The position numbers and the translations under genes were made by a program. The notes beneath the pieces were generated by a model. It did not search any database. It saw only the letters and a list, made by a program, of their open reading frames with translations, and was not told the DNA's origin. Shown here one piece after another: positions 25,179 through 34,344 of a DNA stretch of 64,000 bases (position 1 is the stretch's first letter; each line of letters starts with the position of its first letter). Where the stretch lies: the NCBI GenBank assembly GCA_900547165.1, contig URFZ01000004.1, positions 86,131-150,130 of the forward strand, read 5' to 3'. The stretch is from an uncultured Eubacteriales bacterium. GTDB lineage: Bacteria > Bacillota > Clostridia > Oscillospirales > UBA644.

Positions 25179-25906
25179 TGCATTTCCCCTATCCGCTCAC
25201 ATACGGTTTTTATGTATTCGTCCCACGACGGCCAGCAATGCGCGCCGCCGGGTTCGGAAAGAGTCACGTCAAAGCCTTTTTCTTTCATCAGAGCGAAAAG
25301 TTCGCGGTTATCCGCAAGGCAGAAATCGTCCTTGCCGCAGATAAGTTCGAATTTGGGATAATCGGCGGCGTTTTCCGCTTCCGAAACAAGGCTGAAAACA
25401 TCGTCTTCCCGTTTCGTTTCATCGCCGAAAACCGCGCGTCTTTCGGCTTCATTCGCAATATATTTTTCCGCATGAAACGCGCCCGAAAGAGGGAACGCCG
25501 CACGGAATTTTTCAGGATACAGCAGCGCGAATTTTGCCGCACCGTAGCCGCCCATGGAGTTGCCCGCAACAAAAGTATCCTCTCTGCGGGTCGAAACGCG
25601 AAACATATTTTCGATTTTTCGCGGTATCTCCTCAAAAACAAACGTGCGGTAAGCGAGCCCCGAGGCGGTGTTCGCATACCACGAACGGTGTCCCGAAACA
25701 AGCACAACGCAAAGGTTTCCGACCGCTTCGGCGTACCGTTCGAGGTTGGTTCGGTGCAGCCAGACGGACGGAGCGTCCGAAAGTCCGTGCAGAAGATAAA
25801 GCACGCGCGCGTTTTTGCCGTTTTCGAGTGTCGGCATTATAACGCGGACGTCCATGTATTCGGAAAGCGTGTCCGAGTAAAAATCAACGGTCAAAACAGA
25901 GGTCAT
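25175..25906 (-). CDS. Alpha/beta-hydrolase esterase (EstA/esterase D-like)
   Basis: 243 residues. The oxyanion strand is LYLLHGLSDAPSVW, the nucleophile elbow is GNSMGGYGA (Ser near residue 119) and the catalytic His is in GGAHCW near the C-terminus, so the triad is complete. The layout matches tributyrin esterase/S-formylglutathione hydrolase-like enzymes. Hydrolyses short acyl esters, probably deacetylating sugars or feruloyl-type esters in a fibre degrader (inference). No signal peptide, so cytoplasmic. Overlaps both neighbours by 4 bp, which shows translational coupling. Confidence 0.88.
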   Translation of the reverse strand: MTSVLTVDFYSDTLSEYMDVRVIMPTLENGKNARVLYLLHGLSDAPSVWLHRTNLERYAEAVGNLCVVLVSGHRSWYANTASGLAYRTFVFEEIPRKIENMFRVSTRREDTFVAGNSMGGYGAAKFALLYPEKFRAAFPLSGAFHAEKYIANEAERRAVFGDETKREDDVFSLVSEAENAADYPKFELICGKDDFCLADNRELFALMKEKGFDVTLSEPGGAHCWPSWDEYIKTVCERIGEMQ

Positions 25907-26613
25907 TTCAGTTCATCCTTTCCGATAAGTCCGTAATCTCCGCTTTTGAGAAGCGAGATGTATTCATCCGTGTTTTCGGGAACGGAGCGAACCCATATTC
26001 CCGAAAGTCCGACAACGTCGGGGTCGTGACAGTCCGAGCCGGCGGTCATAATTCCGCCGTGTGCGCGACCGACTTTTTCCGCGAGGTCGTTTTTCGAATC
26101 GTGGCGAGGGTGCGCGTTCAGTATCTCGTAGCCGTCAACCGCTTCACCCTCAACGGGCAGACATTCGCCGCGGAACGGGTGCGCCTGAATGAGCAGTCCG
26201 CCGCGGGCAAGCGTGCGCCGATGATATTCGCCGACGGTTTCGCGGTCAAGAAGATCTACCGTCCGACGCAGAAAACTTCTGTCCCAGCCGAGCATTATAA
26301 ACTCGTCGGGACAAGTCGCATCAAAGCAGAGTTCGCTGCCCTTGTACACTCTCATTCCGCGTGTTTTGCCGTATTCGACGGCGTTTTCGTACACGTCCGC
26401 CATACGGTCGGCAACGGCGTGTCTGTCTCCCTCTCGCGGCAGCGTGTAACCGACGCGCAGATGGTCGCAGAGCGTTATCGCGGAATATCCTGCGGCGGCA
26501 TAGCGGTCGATGAGTTCTCGGACGGGAATATTCCCGCACGGGCTGAGTTCCGCCGTGTGGCAATGAGTTTCTATTTTATAAATGTAACCGTTTTGCGGGG
26601 ATCTGAAAGACAT
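25903..26613 (-). CDS. PHP-domain phosphoesterase
   Basis: 236 residues. The PHP motifs are clear: ETHCHTAELS (motif 1), ITLCDHLR (motif 2), a central QAHPFRG and late GSDCHDP. These supply metal ligands of histidinol-phosphatase-like phosphoesterases. The C-terminal segment resembles PHP-associated domains. Substrate unknown; it could be a phosphosugar or a nucleotide. AAAGGA precedes the ATG and it is the first gene of the operon with the esterase and MBL lipoprotein. Confidence 0.85.
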   Translation of the reverse strand: MSFRSPQNGYIYKIETHCHTAELSPCGNIPVRELIDRYAAAGYSAITLCDHLRVGYTLPREGDRHAVADRMADVYENAVEYGKTRGMRVYKGSELCFDATCPDEFIMLGWDRSFLRRTVDLLDRETVGEYHRRTLARGGLLIQAHPFRGECLPVEGEAVDGYEILNAHPRHDSKNDLAEKVGRAHGGIMTAGSDCHDPDVVGLSGIWVRSVPENTDEYISLLKSGDYGLIGKDELK

Positions 26614-26764
26614 AGAGAAGTCCTTTCGTGCATGAATACAATAGCAACAATCCGTTCGGCCTGCCGCACCGGTAGAGGATGTAAAAAAACTTACGGTTTT
26701 TTCGGTTCCTATACGGCTTTACTGAAATATAACATACAATCATTATACCCTTGTGATGTGCCCA

Positions 26765-28375
26765 TCACAACTTTTCGTACAGTTTCTTTCCTTTCGTTGC
26801 AATCAGCGCCGTAACCACGGCAAGGAACGAGACCTCGGCGGCGATAACGATAACGGGAGTTACGACAGCCGACGAACCGACGCCGTAAACGGCAAACAAG
26901 AATGCGACAGCCAAAAACGGAAGCATGATAAGCGTGGGCAGGAACATTCCGATAACGGCGGCGGCGCCCTGTTTTATTGCCTGCGCTTCGTTTACGAAAT
27001 CGAGACGCGGAAAACGCAGGTTTGCAAGAAGTCCGAGCACGGCAACGACAAGCGGCAGAATAACGGCGCTGACAATGAGCGCAATCCCCGACACGGCATC
27101 AAGTCCGAGTCCGAAAACAAGAACGAGCGTACCGATGAGAGAACTTGGCAAAAGTATGGTAAGGCAAACGCCTATTTTTGCGCCGAACACGCTTTTTGCC
27201 GCGATGGGAGAGGAGCGCAATATCCACAGGCTCTTGCCTTCGAGAGAGACCGACGCGGCGGTGGTGCAACCCATGGCAAGCGTAAATACCTGAAACAGCA
27301 CAAGCGCGGGCACGGCAAAGCCCGAATTTTCTCCCGTCAACATAGCAAGATATGAACTGTCGCTGAAAGTGAAATACACAGAGCCGAATACGAAAAGCAG
27401 AGGTCCGATTATCGTGTTGACGACATAGGTCGTTGTTCCGAAATATTTTTTGAGTTCTTTTGCGTAAAGCGCCGCGTCGACGCGGGATGCCTTAATATCT
27501 GTTTTTTCAAGTTTTCTGCGCTTGCCGCCGCCCTGTCTGCGTCTGCGTATAATCGGGAAATACGCAAAGGCGAGAAGCCCGACGACAACGGCGCATATAC
27601 CGACGCTTGCAGCGACGTAGAGCAGCAGCGAAACAAAGTTGCCGCCGACGGCGTTGTCCAGCAATGCAAGCGGGAAATATATCTTTTTCATCGCATTGGT
27701 AACGGCGGGGTTTATCATCAGTTGCGTCATACCGTCGCCGCCGTAGAAGAACCACATATAAAGCCCGACAAGTCCGAGCGAAAGGAGCGTTGAAACAACT
27801 TTGCCCAGCACGTTGTTCTCGGGGATAAGCGATACGAAAAACGCGAGAATGACGGACACCGCAAGCGGTATCATCGGCAGCAGAAGCAGATTAAGTATCA
27901 TCGAAAGCACGGTGCAGAACATTATGTCCACGTTGCCCAACGCGAAAACGACAATGTAGGACGGAAGCACGAAAACCGTCGAATAATAAAGCAGGGACAC
28001 ATACTGTCCGACAAGCTTTGACCAAAGCACCTGCGAGGGTGTGACGGGCAGGGACATAAGAAAATCAAAATCGCGGCACTTGAAAACGTGCGTTGCCAGC
28101 CCCATCGTGCCGAGGAACAGCGTCATTGCCGAGCCGAGGATATTCGCAACGGTTACAGCCCCGTAAACGGAAATATCGCTTTCGCCGTCAACCGCAGCAA
28201 CGACCATGCCCGCATAGACCGCGCCCATGGAAAGAATTATAAGAACGCCTATCAGCCCGTACATAACAAGCGTGGTCGCGGCGGAGGCGACTTTGGCTTT
28301 TTTCTTGCGTCCCGCAGAAGCCGCAAGGAACGTCTGCTGAACGGACAGGCGCATAAGTATCAGAAATCTTTTCAT
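26765..28375 (-). CDS. ABC exporter permease
   Basis: 536 residues with about 12 hydrophobic segments in two similar halves separated by a basic cytoplasmic loop (RRRRQGGGKRRKLEKTD, about residues 276-292). The N-terminal part has the amphipathic start and long helices of ABC-2-type exporters. The start overlaps the stop of the ATPase gene by 4 bp (ATGA), so the two form one transporter. Substrate unknown; the closest look is to uncharacterised Firmicute drug or lipid exporters. No accessory protein lies in the operon. Confidence 0.85.
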   Translation of the reverse strand: MKRFLILMRLSVQQTFLAASAGRKKKAKVASAATTLVMYGLIGVLIILSMGAVYAGMVVAAVDGESDISVYGAVTVANILGSAMTLFLGTMGLATHVFKCRDFDFLMSLPVTPSQVLWSKLVGQYVSLLYYSTVFVLPSYIVVFALGNVDIMFCTVLSMILNLLLLPMIPLAVSVILAFFVSLIPENNVLGKVVSTLLSLGLVGLYMWFFYGGDGMTQLMINPAVTNAMKKIYFPLALLDNAVGGNFVSLLLYVAASVGICAVVVGLLAFAYFPIIRRRRQGGGKRRKLEKTDIKASRVDAALYAKELKKYFGTTTYVVNTIIGPLLFVFGSVYFTFSDSSYLAMLTGENSGFAVPALVLFQVFTLAMGCTTAASVSLEGKSLWILRSSPIAAKSVFGAKIGVCLTILLPSSLIGTLVLVFGLGLDAVSGIALIVSAVILPLVVAVLGLLANLRFPRLDFVNEAQAIKQGAAAVIGMFLPTLIMLPFLAVAFLFAVYGVGSSAVVTPVIVIAAEVSFLAVVTALIATKGKKLYEKL

Positions 28376-29082
28376 TTTTCGGTCAACTCCATAAATACGT
28401 CTTCGAGGGACGATGTGCCTTTAACCTCGTCGATATCGCCGACGGCAACAAGTTCGCCGCCCTTGATAACGGCAATTCTGTTGCAGAGTTTTTCGGCGAC
28501 TTCGAGGACATGAGTCGAAAAGAGAACCGCACCGCCATTTGCACACATTTCTCTCATATAATTTTTGAAAACAAGCGCGGCTTTGGGGTCAAGACCGACA
28601 AACGGCTCGTCGCAGATAAGCAGTTTGGGTTCGTGCAGCAGGCTGCCGATTATCGCAAGTTTCTGCTTCATGCCGTGCGAATACGCCGCAACGGAAGAGT
28701 TCAGGTCGCCCGCTATCTCAAATTCCTCCGCATAGCGTGTGATACGCTCCGAACGGACGGATTTCGGCACTTCGAAAATGTCGCCGATGAAGTTCAGATA
28801 TTTTATACCGGACATAAACTCGTAAATATCCGGATTATCGGGCAGATACGCAACCTTTTTCTTGCACGTCAACGGGTCTTTTTTGATGTCCGTGCCGTCT
28901 ATTTTGATAGTACCCTCATCAAATTCGAGAATGCCCGCGCACGCTTTTATTGTCGTTGTCTTTCCCGCGCCGTTATGACCGATAAAGCCGAAAATATCGC
29001 CGCCGCGAACCTCGAACGAAAGATTTGTCACGGCATTTTTCTTGCCGTCGTAACTCTTGGTGAAGTTGCTGATTGAAAGCAT
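28372..29082 (-). CDS. ABC exporter ATP-binding protein
   Basis: 236 residues from the ATG at 29082, with AAGGAGG 6 bp upstream; a longer frame upstream is not supported. Walker A is GHNGAGKTT (about 36-44), the signature is YSHGMKQKL in place of the LSGGQ form, Walker B is LLICDEP, and the H-loop His is in STHVLE. This variant signature is common in ABC-2 exporters. Drives the permease at 26765-28375, with which it is translationally coupled. Confidence 0.92.
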   Translation of the reverse strand: MLSISNFTKSYDGKKNAVTNLSFEVRGGDIFGFIGHNGAGKTTTIKACAGILEFDEGTIKIDGTDIKKDPLTCKKKVAYLPDNPDIYEFMSGIKYLNFIGDIFEVPKSVRSERITRYAEEFEIAGDLNSSVAAYSHGMKQKLAIIGSLLHEPKLLICDEPFVGLDPKAALVFKNYMREMCANGGAVLFSTHVLEVAEKLCNRIAVIKGGELVAVGDIDEVKGTSSLEDVFMELTEK

Positions 29083-29297
29083 ATTTTCCTCCTTGCGAAA
29101 ACTTTTTTCGCAAATTTTATTGTGTTTTTTCTCTTTTCGGACATACTCTGTCCCACGTTCGCCGCCGTGTCGCGGAATGCGCGCACTCACGCCGAAAAAC
29201 CAATCAAAAACAGATGTTTTCTTTTCGCTTTTCATAATACACCCGCGCCGCCGCATTGTCAATACACGCGCGGCAGATTTTACAAAACAGTAGTAAA

Positions 29298-30638
29298 TCA
29301 AAGAAGCTGCGCCATATAAAGCGGCAGATGTATTATCCCGTCCTTGACACACACGTCCTTATCGTAAAGAATATACGACTTACCGATTTTTTGCGAGAAA
29401 CGGCGGCGGAATTTGTCAAGAGATATATGGCTTCTGTAATTTCCCGATTTGACTTCGATGGGAGCTATCCTGTTTTTCTGAGTAATAAGAAAATCTATTT
29501 CCATATGATTTTCTCTTTCGCGGCTGTCGCTTCTCGAATAAAAATACAGACGATGTCCTCCCGCGCGGAGCATTTGCGCAACGACGTTTTCGGTTATCAT
29601 ACCCTCATTGATGTTCAGTTTGTCGAAAAGCACCGAGCGATAGAGGTCGTTTTCGGTATATTTTCCGCTCATAAACGCTTGCGTCACAAGCAGACCCGTA
29701 TCTGCCATATAGCATTTTTGCGTCGAATGGTCGGAACTCAACGCAAGTCCGACGCTCGGGTCGGTCGCATTAAAGCAGGCGTTGACTATCATTGCCTCGT
29801 TCAGCCACACAAACGAATCTTCGTAGGAACGGAAACGCGCCGTTTTTCCGAGAGATGAAATTTTATATTTTTTTTCTTTTTTGGCAAGTTGTTCGGGTAT
29901 TCCGTCAAACACGGCAAATACTTTATCCTCATACCCTGCCGCGAATTTCGAAACGTCCTCCCGATACAGATTCAGAATCCGCCTTTTTACCGTGTCGGCT
30001 GCGGCAAAATCCCCCCCGTCGAGATACGCAAGAACCGCTTGCGGCATACCGCCGACAAGCATATACCGACGGAAATCATTCAGAACTTTTCGGTGAACCG
30101 CCTGACCGAGCGGGGTCAAAGACTCAAAGCACCGCCGTATAAGCGGATATGTCGCTTCGTCCCCGAGCGCCCAAAGAAACTCTTCAAAATCAAGCGGGAA
30201 CATTTCGAGATGTTCTTCTTCCGAGGGAATTATAATATCCTGCACGTTCTTTTTAAGACGAATCAGAGAGCCTGTTTCAACATAATCGTAACGTCCGTCC
30301 GCAACAAGATATTTTATCAGTTGACGAGCTTTAGGAAATTGCTGAATCTCATCAAAGACAATAAGAGATTTTCTTTTATAAAGTCTTGTCGAATAAAGAG
30401 ACGCAAGTTTTGCGAAAAACATATCAAGGTCTGCGCTGTCGTTTTCAAAAATATCAAGAACGCCTTGCGGTGCATTTCCGAAATCAATTATGACATGGCT
30501 TTTATACTCTTCCCTTGCAAATTTTTCAACAATAAAACTTTTTCCTACGCGGCGGGCGCCGTCTATCATAACTGCGGTCTTGCCGTTTGACTTTTGTTTC
30601 CATTCGAGCAATTCATCATATATTTTTCTTTTAAGCAT
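29298..30638 (-). CDS. AAA+ ATPase with DUF4143 nuclease-like domain
   Basis: 446 residues from the ATG at 30638 (nearby ATGs at 30656 and 30650 are possible). Walker A is GARRVGKS (27-34) and Walker B SLIVFDEI (91-98), of the AAA_14 group. The C-terminal DUF4143 region contains MEIDFLITQKNRIAPIEVKS, the D...ExK arrangement of a PD-(D/E)xK fold. The family is multi-copy in gut bacteria with no settled function. A tandem array of six 33-bp repeats starts about 60 bp upstream of the gene. A second intact member is at 43927-45219 and a broken one at 19862. Confidence 0.85.
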   Translation of the reverse strand: MLKRKIYDELLEWKQKSNGKTAVMIDGARRVGKSFIVEKFAREEYKSHVIIDFGNAPQGVLDIFENDSADLDMFFAKLASLYSTRLYKRKSLIVFDEIQQFPKARQLIKYLVADGRYDYVETGSLIRLKKNVQDIIIPSEEEHLEMFPLDFEEFLWALGDEATYPLIRRCFESLTPLGQAVHRKVLNDFRRYMLVGGMPQAVLAYLDGGDFAAADTVKRRILNLYREDVSKFAAGYEDKVFAVFDGIPEQLAKKEKKYKISSLGKTARFRSYEDSFVWLNEAMIVNACFNATDPSVGLALSSDHSTQKCYMADTGLLVTQAFMSGKYTENDLYRSVLFDKLNINEGMITENVVAQMLRAGGHRLYFYSRSDSRERENHMEIDFLITQKNRIAPIEVKSGNYRSHISLDKFRRRFSQKIGKSYILYDKDVCVKDGIIHLPLYMAQLL

Positions 30639-30699
30639 CACAGTCATTTCCATCACATCGAATATTTTGTTCCGTTTCAAGCATATTATAACACACCAA

Positions 30700-30885
30700 T
30701 CACGAAAATGCAAGTATCAAAACAAGTTTTTTGCACGAAAATGCAACTTCGTAAGTTCAAATTCTGCACGAAAATGCAACCTCACACGCTCGATTTTTGC
30801 ACGAAAATGCAACCTCGCACATCGGATTTTTGCACGAAAATGCAACCTCGCGAACGCGAATATTGCACGAAAAAGCAGGTTCGCG
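30700..30885. repeat. Six-unit tandem array with exact 33-bp period
   Basis: The core GCACGAAAATGCAACCTCG recurs at 30733, 30766, 30799, 30832 and 30865, exactly 33 bp apart, with a weaker first unit at 30700 and a degenerate last one. About 19-22 bp of each unit is conserved and 11-14 bp varies. 33 is a multiple of three, so on the minus strand the units read as repeated RLHFRAK-type 11-residue blocks. It lies between the DUF4143 ATPase start and the rhaB promoter. Confidence 0.9.
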
Positions 30886-30983
30886 GAGTTTTGAGCCGTC
30901 AAAAACGCGTTTTAATTTTTCGGTTTTTCGCGGCGCGGCGCTTTTACGGTTTCCAATTTTCACAAAAACGCTCGAAATATATC

Positions 30984-31012
30984 TTTACATTTCCGCACAC
31001 GTATGATATAAT
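30984..31012 (+). promoter_or_regulatory. Promoter of rhaB
   Basis: TTTACA (30984-30989), 17-bp spacer, TATAAT (31007-31012), about 80 bp upstream of the rhaB start. Confidence 0.8.
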
Positions 31013-31093
31013 ATATAATAATAAATTATTGTCAAATACACGCGCGTCTGCGCACCGTGCGCGGGCGCGAAGACATAAGAGAGGAATATCACG

Positions 31094-32578
31094 ATGAAAA
31101 ACAAGGTTCTTGCATTCGATTTCGGCGCTTCGAGCGGCAGAGCGATTCTTGCGACATACGAGGACGGCAAACTGACGCTTGAAGAAATGCACAGATTTTC
31201 AAACGACCCCGTTATGGTTCACGGCACGTTTTATTGGGACGTATTAAGACTGTTCCATGAGATAAAACAGGGTATTCTCAAATGCGTAAATTCGGGCAAC
31301 GGGGACATAACCTCGATAGGCATAGACACATGGGGTGTCGATTTCGGACTGCTTGACAAGGACGGCAAACTGCTTGAAAACCCCGTTCATTACAGAGACG
31401 AGAGAACAAAGGGCATTATGCAGAAAGTTTTCGAAGTCATTCCGCAGGATGAGCTTTACGACAAAACGGGCATACAGTTCCTGGACATCAACACGCTTTA
31501 TCATCTCTATTCGCTCAAACTGAACCGTCCCGACGTGCTCGAAAGAGCGGAGACGCTTCTGTTCATGCCCGACCTTTTCGCATATCTGCTGACAGGAGAA
31601 AAGAACGTTGAATATACCATTGCTTCCACCAGCCAGTTGCTTAATGCGAAAGAGAGAAACTGGGACTTTGACATGATCGACCGTCTCGGTCTCAAACGCA
31701 GTCTGTTCGGAAAGATAACTCCTCCGGGCAACGTTATCGGCAAACTTTCGAAAGACATTGCCGACGAACTCGGCATAGCGCAGGTAGACGTTATCGCGGT
31801 AGGCTCGCACGACACGGCGTCCGCCGTTGCTTCCGCGCCCATCGAAAAGGGCGAAAAGGGCTGCTACGTTTCGTGCGGCACGTGGTCGCTGCTCGGCGCG
31901 GAGACAAAAGAGCCGCTGATAAACGAAAAAACGTTTGAAGAGAACTTCACAAACGAGGGCGGCGTGGAGAATACAATACGCTTCCTCAAAAACATTTCGG
32001 GGCTTTGGATATTGCAGGAAACGCGCCGTCAATGGATAAGAGAGGGCGACAACATTTCGTTCAAGGACATCGACAAAATGCTGCTCACCGAAAAGAGCGC
32101 GAACGTTTACATAGACCCCGATTACGCGCCGTTCGGCAAACCGGGAAATATGCCCTCAAAGATAGACGAGTTCCTCAAAAAGACCGGTCAGGCACTGCCG
32201 CAGTCCAAGGGTCAGTATGCGCTCTGCATTCTGGAAAGCCTTGCGATGACTTACAGATACTATATCGAATCGCTTGAAAAACTGCTCGGCGAAAAGACCG
32301 AGGTCGTTCACCTCATCGGCGGCGGCGTAAAGGACGTCAACCTTTGCCGCTTCACCGCAAACGTTACGGGCAAAAAGATAACGGCGGGTCCCGTTGAAGC
32401 CACGGCGATAGGCAACATCGCGGTTCAGCTTATCGCGCAGGGCACGATTAAGGACGTTGCGCAGGCAAGACACGAGTTCTGCTCCGACGATCTGAAAATA
32501 TACGAGCCTGAGGACAGCGCGGCTTGGGACGCAAAATATCAAGATTATCTCAAATACAAGTGGGCTTTGCAGGACTGA
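31094..32578 (+). CDS. rhaB: Rhamnulokinase
   Basis: 494 residues. Phosphorylates L-rhamnulose with ATP in L-rhamnose catabolism. The FGGY-kinase start FDFGASSGRAIL is the phosphate-binding motif of the rhamnulokinase branch; GIDTWGVDFGLLD, SHDTASAV and HLIGGGVKDVNLCRF are further family signatures. AGAGAGGA precedes the ATG. No isomerase, aldolase or transporter for rhamnose lies next to it, so the pathway is split elsewhere or it is used for another deoxyketose. It is followed by small unrelated genes on the same strand. Confidence 0.92.
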   Translation: MKNKVLAFDFGASSGRAILATYEDGKLTLEEMHRFSNDPVMVHGTFYWDVLRLFHEIKQGILKCVNSGNGDITSIGIDTWGVDFGLLDKDGKLLENPVHYRDERTKGIMQKVFEVIPQDELYDKTGIQFLDINTLYHLYSLKLNRPDVLERAETLLFMPDLFAYLLTGEKNVEYTIASTSQLLNAKERNWDFDMIDRLGLKRSLFGKITPPGNVIGKLSKDIADELGIAQVDVIAVGSHDTASAVASAPIEKGEKGCYVSCGTWSLLGAETKEPLINEKTFEENFTNEGGVENTIRFLKNISGLWILQETRRQWIREGDNISFKDIDKMLLTEKSANVYIDPDYAPFGKPGNMPSKIDEFLKKTGQALPQSKGQYALCILESLAMTYRYYIESLEKLLGEKTEVVHLIGGGVKDVNLCRFTANVTGKKITAGPVEATAIGNIAVQLIAQGTIKDVAQARHEFCSDDLKIYEPEDSAAWDAKYQDYLKYKWALQD

Positions 32579-32603
32579 TATAAGCCCGAAAAGAGTGACG
32601 GAA

Positions 32604-33155
32604 ATGTACGAAGAAATCAGAAACGAGGCGCGGCGGGCGGCTGAACTGCTCGTCGCCGCCGCAAAACTCAAAAAAGGCGACCTTTGCGTGGTGGGCTGCT
32701 CGTCCAGCGAGATAGTGGGTCAGCGCATAGGCAAAGGTTCGGTCTTTGAAGTGGGACAGGCGGTCTTTGAAGAGATATACGGCGTGCTGAAAAAGAACGG
32801 CATATATCTGGGCTGTCAATGCTGCGAACACCTGAACAGAGCCGTGGTGGTAGAGGGCGAGTACGCGCAGAGCCACGGTCTTGAAGAGGTCAACGTTGTG
32901 CCGCAGCCGAAAGCGGGCGGCTCATGGGCGACCGCGGGTTACAAATCGTTTGAACACCCCGTCGTGGTCGAAGAGGTCAAAGCCGACGCGGGTATGGACA
33001 TCGGGGACACGCTGATAGGTATGCACTTGAAGCGCGTTGCCGTTCCCGTGCGTCTCGACGTCAAAAAGATAGGCGAAGCAAACGTTGTTTACGCCCGCAC
33101 GCGCCCGAAGTTCATCGGCGGTTGCAGAGCGGTTTACGACGAGGAGAAAATGTGA
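32604..33155 (+). CDS. UPF0340/TIGR01440 family protein (YwlG-like)
   Basis: 183 residues from the ATG at 32604; a GTG at 32595 is in frame but has a poorer site. The CVVGCSSSEIVGQRIGKGS segment near residue 30 and GCQCCEHLNRA are hallmarks of the family, known in Bacillus as YwlG. The function is not established. The family is often linked with tRNA and nucleotide genes. Here it is followed 1 bp later by a CYTH protein, so the two are probably co-translated. Confidence 0.85.
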   Translation: MYEEIRNEARRAAELLVAAAKLKKGDLCVVGCSSSEIVGQRIGKGSVFEVGQAVFEEIYGVLKKNGIYLGCQCCEHLNRAVVVEGEYAQSHGLEEVNVVPQPKAGGSWATAGYKSFEHPVVVEEVKADAGMDIGDTLIGMHLKRVAVPVRLDVKKIGEANVVYARTRPKFIGGCRAVYDEEKM

Positions 33156-33156
33156 T

Positions 33157-33675
33157 ATGCCACCGGGAATTGAGATCGAACGGAAATATCTGATAAAGAT
33201 GCCCGACGAAGCGTTCCTTGCAACGATAGAGGGCGCAACGGTCACGGATATAACGCAGACATATCTTGTGCCGATAATCCCGACTTTTACGGAAAGGGTC
33301 AGAAAAGCCGAAAGAAACGGCAACGTGGTATACACGTATACTCTCAAATTCGGACATTCCCGCAGTATGAGGCACGAACAGGAAGAGGCGTTGGACGAAA
33401 AGAAATACCTCTCCATGCTGAAAAAAGCAGACAAAAATCTGACGCCGATAAAAAAGCGACGTTGGAAAATCCCGATGAAAAACGGACTTTTCGCGGAGAT
33501 AGACATTTATCCGTTCTGGAAAAAGCAGGCGATATGCGAGGTCGAAACGGAGACCGAAGACGAATATTATACCCTGCCAGCTTTTATAGAGGTCATACGC
33601 GAAGTTACGGAAGACAAGAGTTACACAAACAGATCCATGGCATTTTTTGTGCCGTTTGAGGATAAAGACCTGTGA
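33157..33675 (+). CDS. CYTH-domain protein
   Basis: 172 residues. The EIERK signature lies at residues 6-10 (GIEIERKYLI), followed by the alternating basic/acidic strands of the tunnel fold, with RVRKAE, KFGHSRSMR, EIDIYPFW and CEVETE as phosphate- and metal-binding strands. Triphosphate tunnel metalloenzymes of this type include inorganic triphosphatases and adenylate-like cyclases. Bacterial members are usually triphosphatases. The start is 1 bp after the stop of the preceding gene, and the next gene starts 4 bp before its stop. Confidence 0.85.
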   Translation: MPPGIEIERKYLIKMPDEAFLATIEGATVTDITQTYLVPIIPTFTERVRKAERNGNVVYTYTLKFGHSRSMRHEQEEALDEKKYLSMLKKADKNLTPIKKRRWKIPMKNGLFAEIDIYPFWKKQAICEVETETEDEYYTLPAFIEVIREVTEDKSYTNRSMAFFVPFEDKDL

Positions 33676-34244
33676 GCAAATCCAAAAAGATAAACAAAGA
33701 GGATATCGCCGCCGCGCAGGCGAAAAAAAAGCAGAGAAAAATTATTCTGCGGGTTTTGGGGGCGGCGGTCCTGCTTGCCGTTGCTGTGACGGCGGTTATA
33801 TATTTTGTGCCGAAGAAAAACGGCGTGTTCGGTTTTGAGCAGACAAAGACATATTTCGAGGTTCGCGGTTTTCTCAAAGACGTAATCGCGGAAGACCTCG
33901 ATTCCGCGGTTGAAAAAGTCTGGTTTTTCGACAACGAGGAAAACTGGGAAAACGGCACCGAACTTTCGGCGGAAGAGGCTCAAAACGTTTGGAAAAAGCG
34001 TGTCGCGGCACAGAAAAACGGCGAATACGCAAATTATATCGAGGATTTTTCCGACCTGAAAGTTTATAAAAAGGACGGCGTTTTTTACGCCTCGGTAAAA
34101 TTGCATACAAGAGAACGCGGCGTTGCGTCTTACAGGACAACGACTTTGCGTTTTGCAAACGGAAAAATATATACCGTTGCCGACTATTCGACGGAGCAGC
34201 TCAATCCTCTCGAAAAGGCGCTTTCGGGGTATCTCGGCGAGTAA
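33672..34244 (+). CDS. Membrane-anchored protein of unknown function
   Basis: 190 residues from a GTG at 33672 that overlaps the CYTH stop by 4 bp (GTGA). The N-terminal 25 residues are strongly basic (KKKQRK), followed by one helix at about 27-48 and a 140-residue extracytoplasmic domain with many Glu, Trp and Tyr. Topology is probably N-in, C-out. I do not recognise a domain. The overlap indicates coupling with the CYTH gene, which may be its functional partner or merely an operon mate. Confidence 0.75.
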   Translation: MSKSKKINKEDIAAAQAKKKQRKIILRVLGAAVLLAVAVTAVIYFVPKKNGVFGFEQTKTYFEVRGFLKDVIAEDLDSAVEKVWFFDNEENWENGTELSAEEAQNVWKKRVAAQKNGEYANYIEDFSDLKVYKKDGVFYASVKLHTRERGVASYRTTTLRFANGKIYTVADYSTEQLNPLEKALSGYLGE

Positions 34245-34344
34245 AAAGTTTTTGTATCGAACGGAGCTTGCCTGTCTGACCTGTGTTGCGAGCCGACAGT
34301 CAAAAAAAACGGTTTCACCGCAAAGACGTCGGAGAGTTTTTGTT

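Noticed and set aside
30700..30885. CRISPR array
   Set aside because: Period is 33 bp with only 11-14 bp between conserved cores, too short for spacers, and no cas genes are in the window; it is a simple tandem array.
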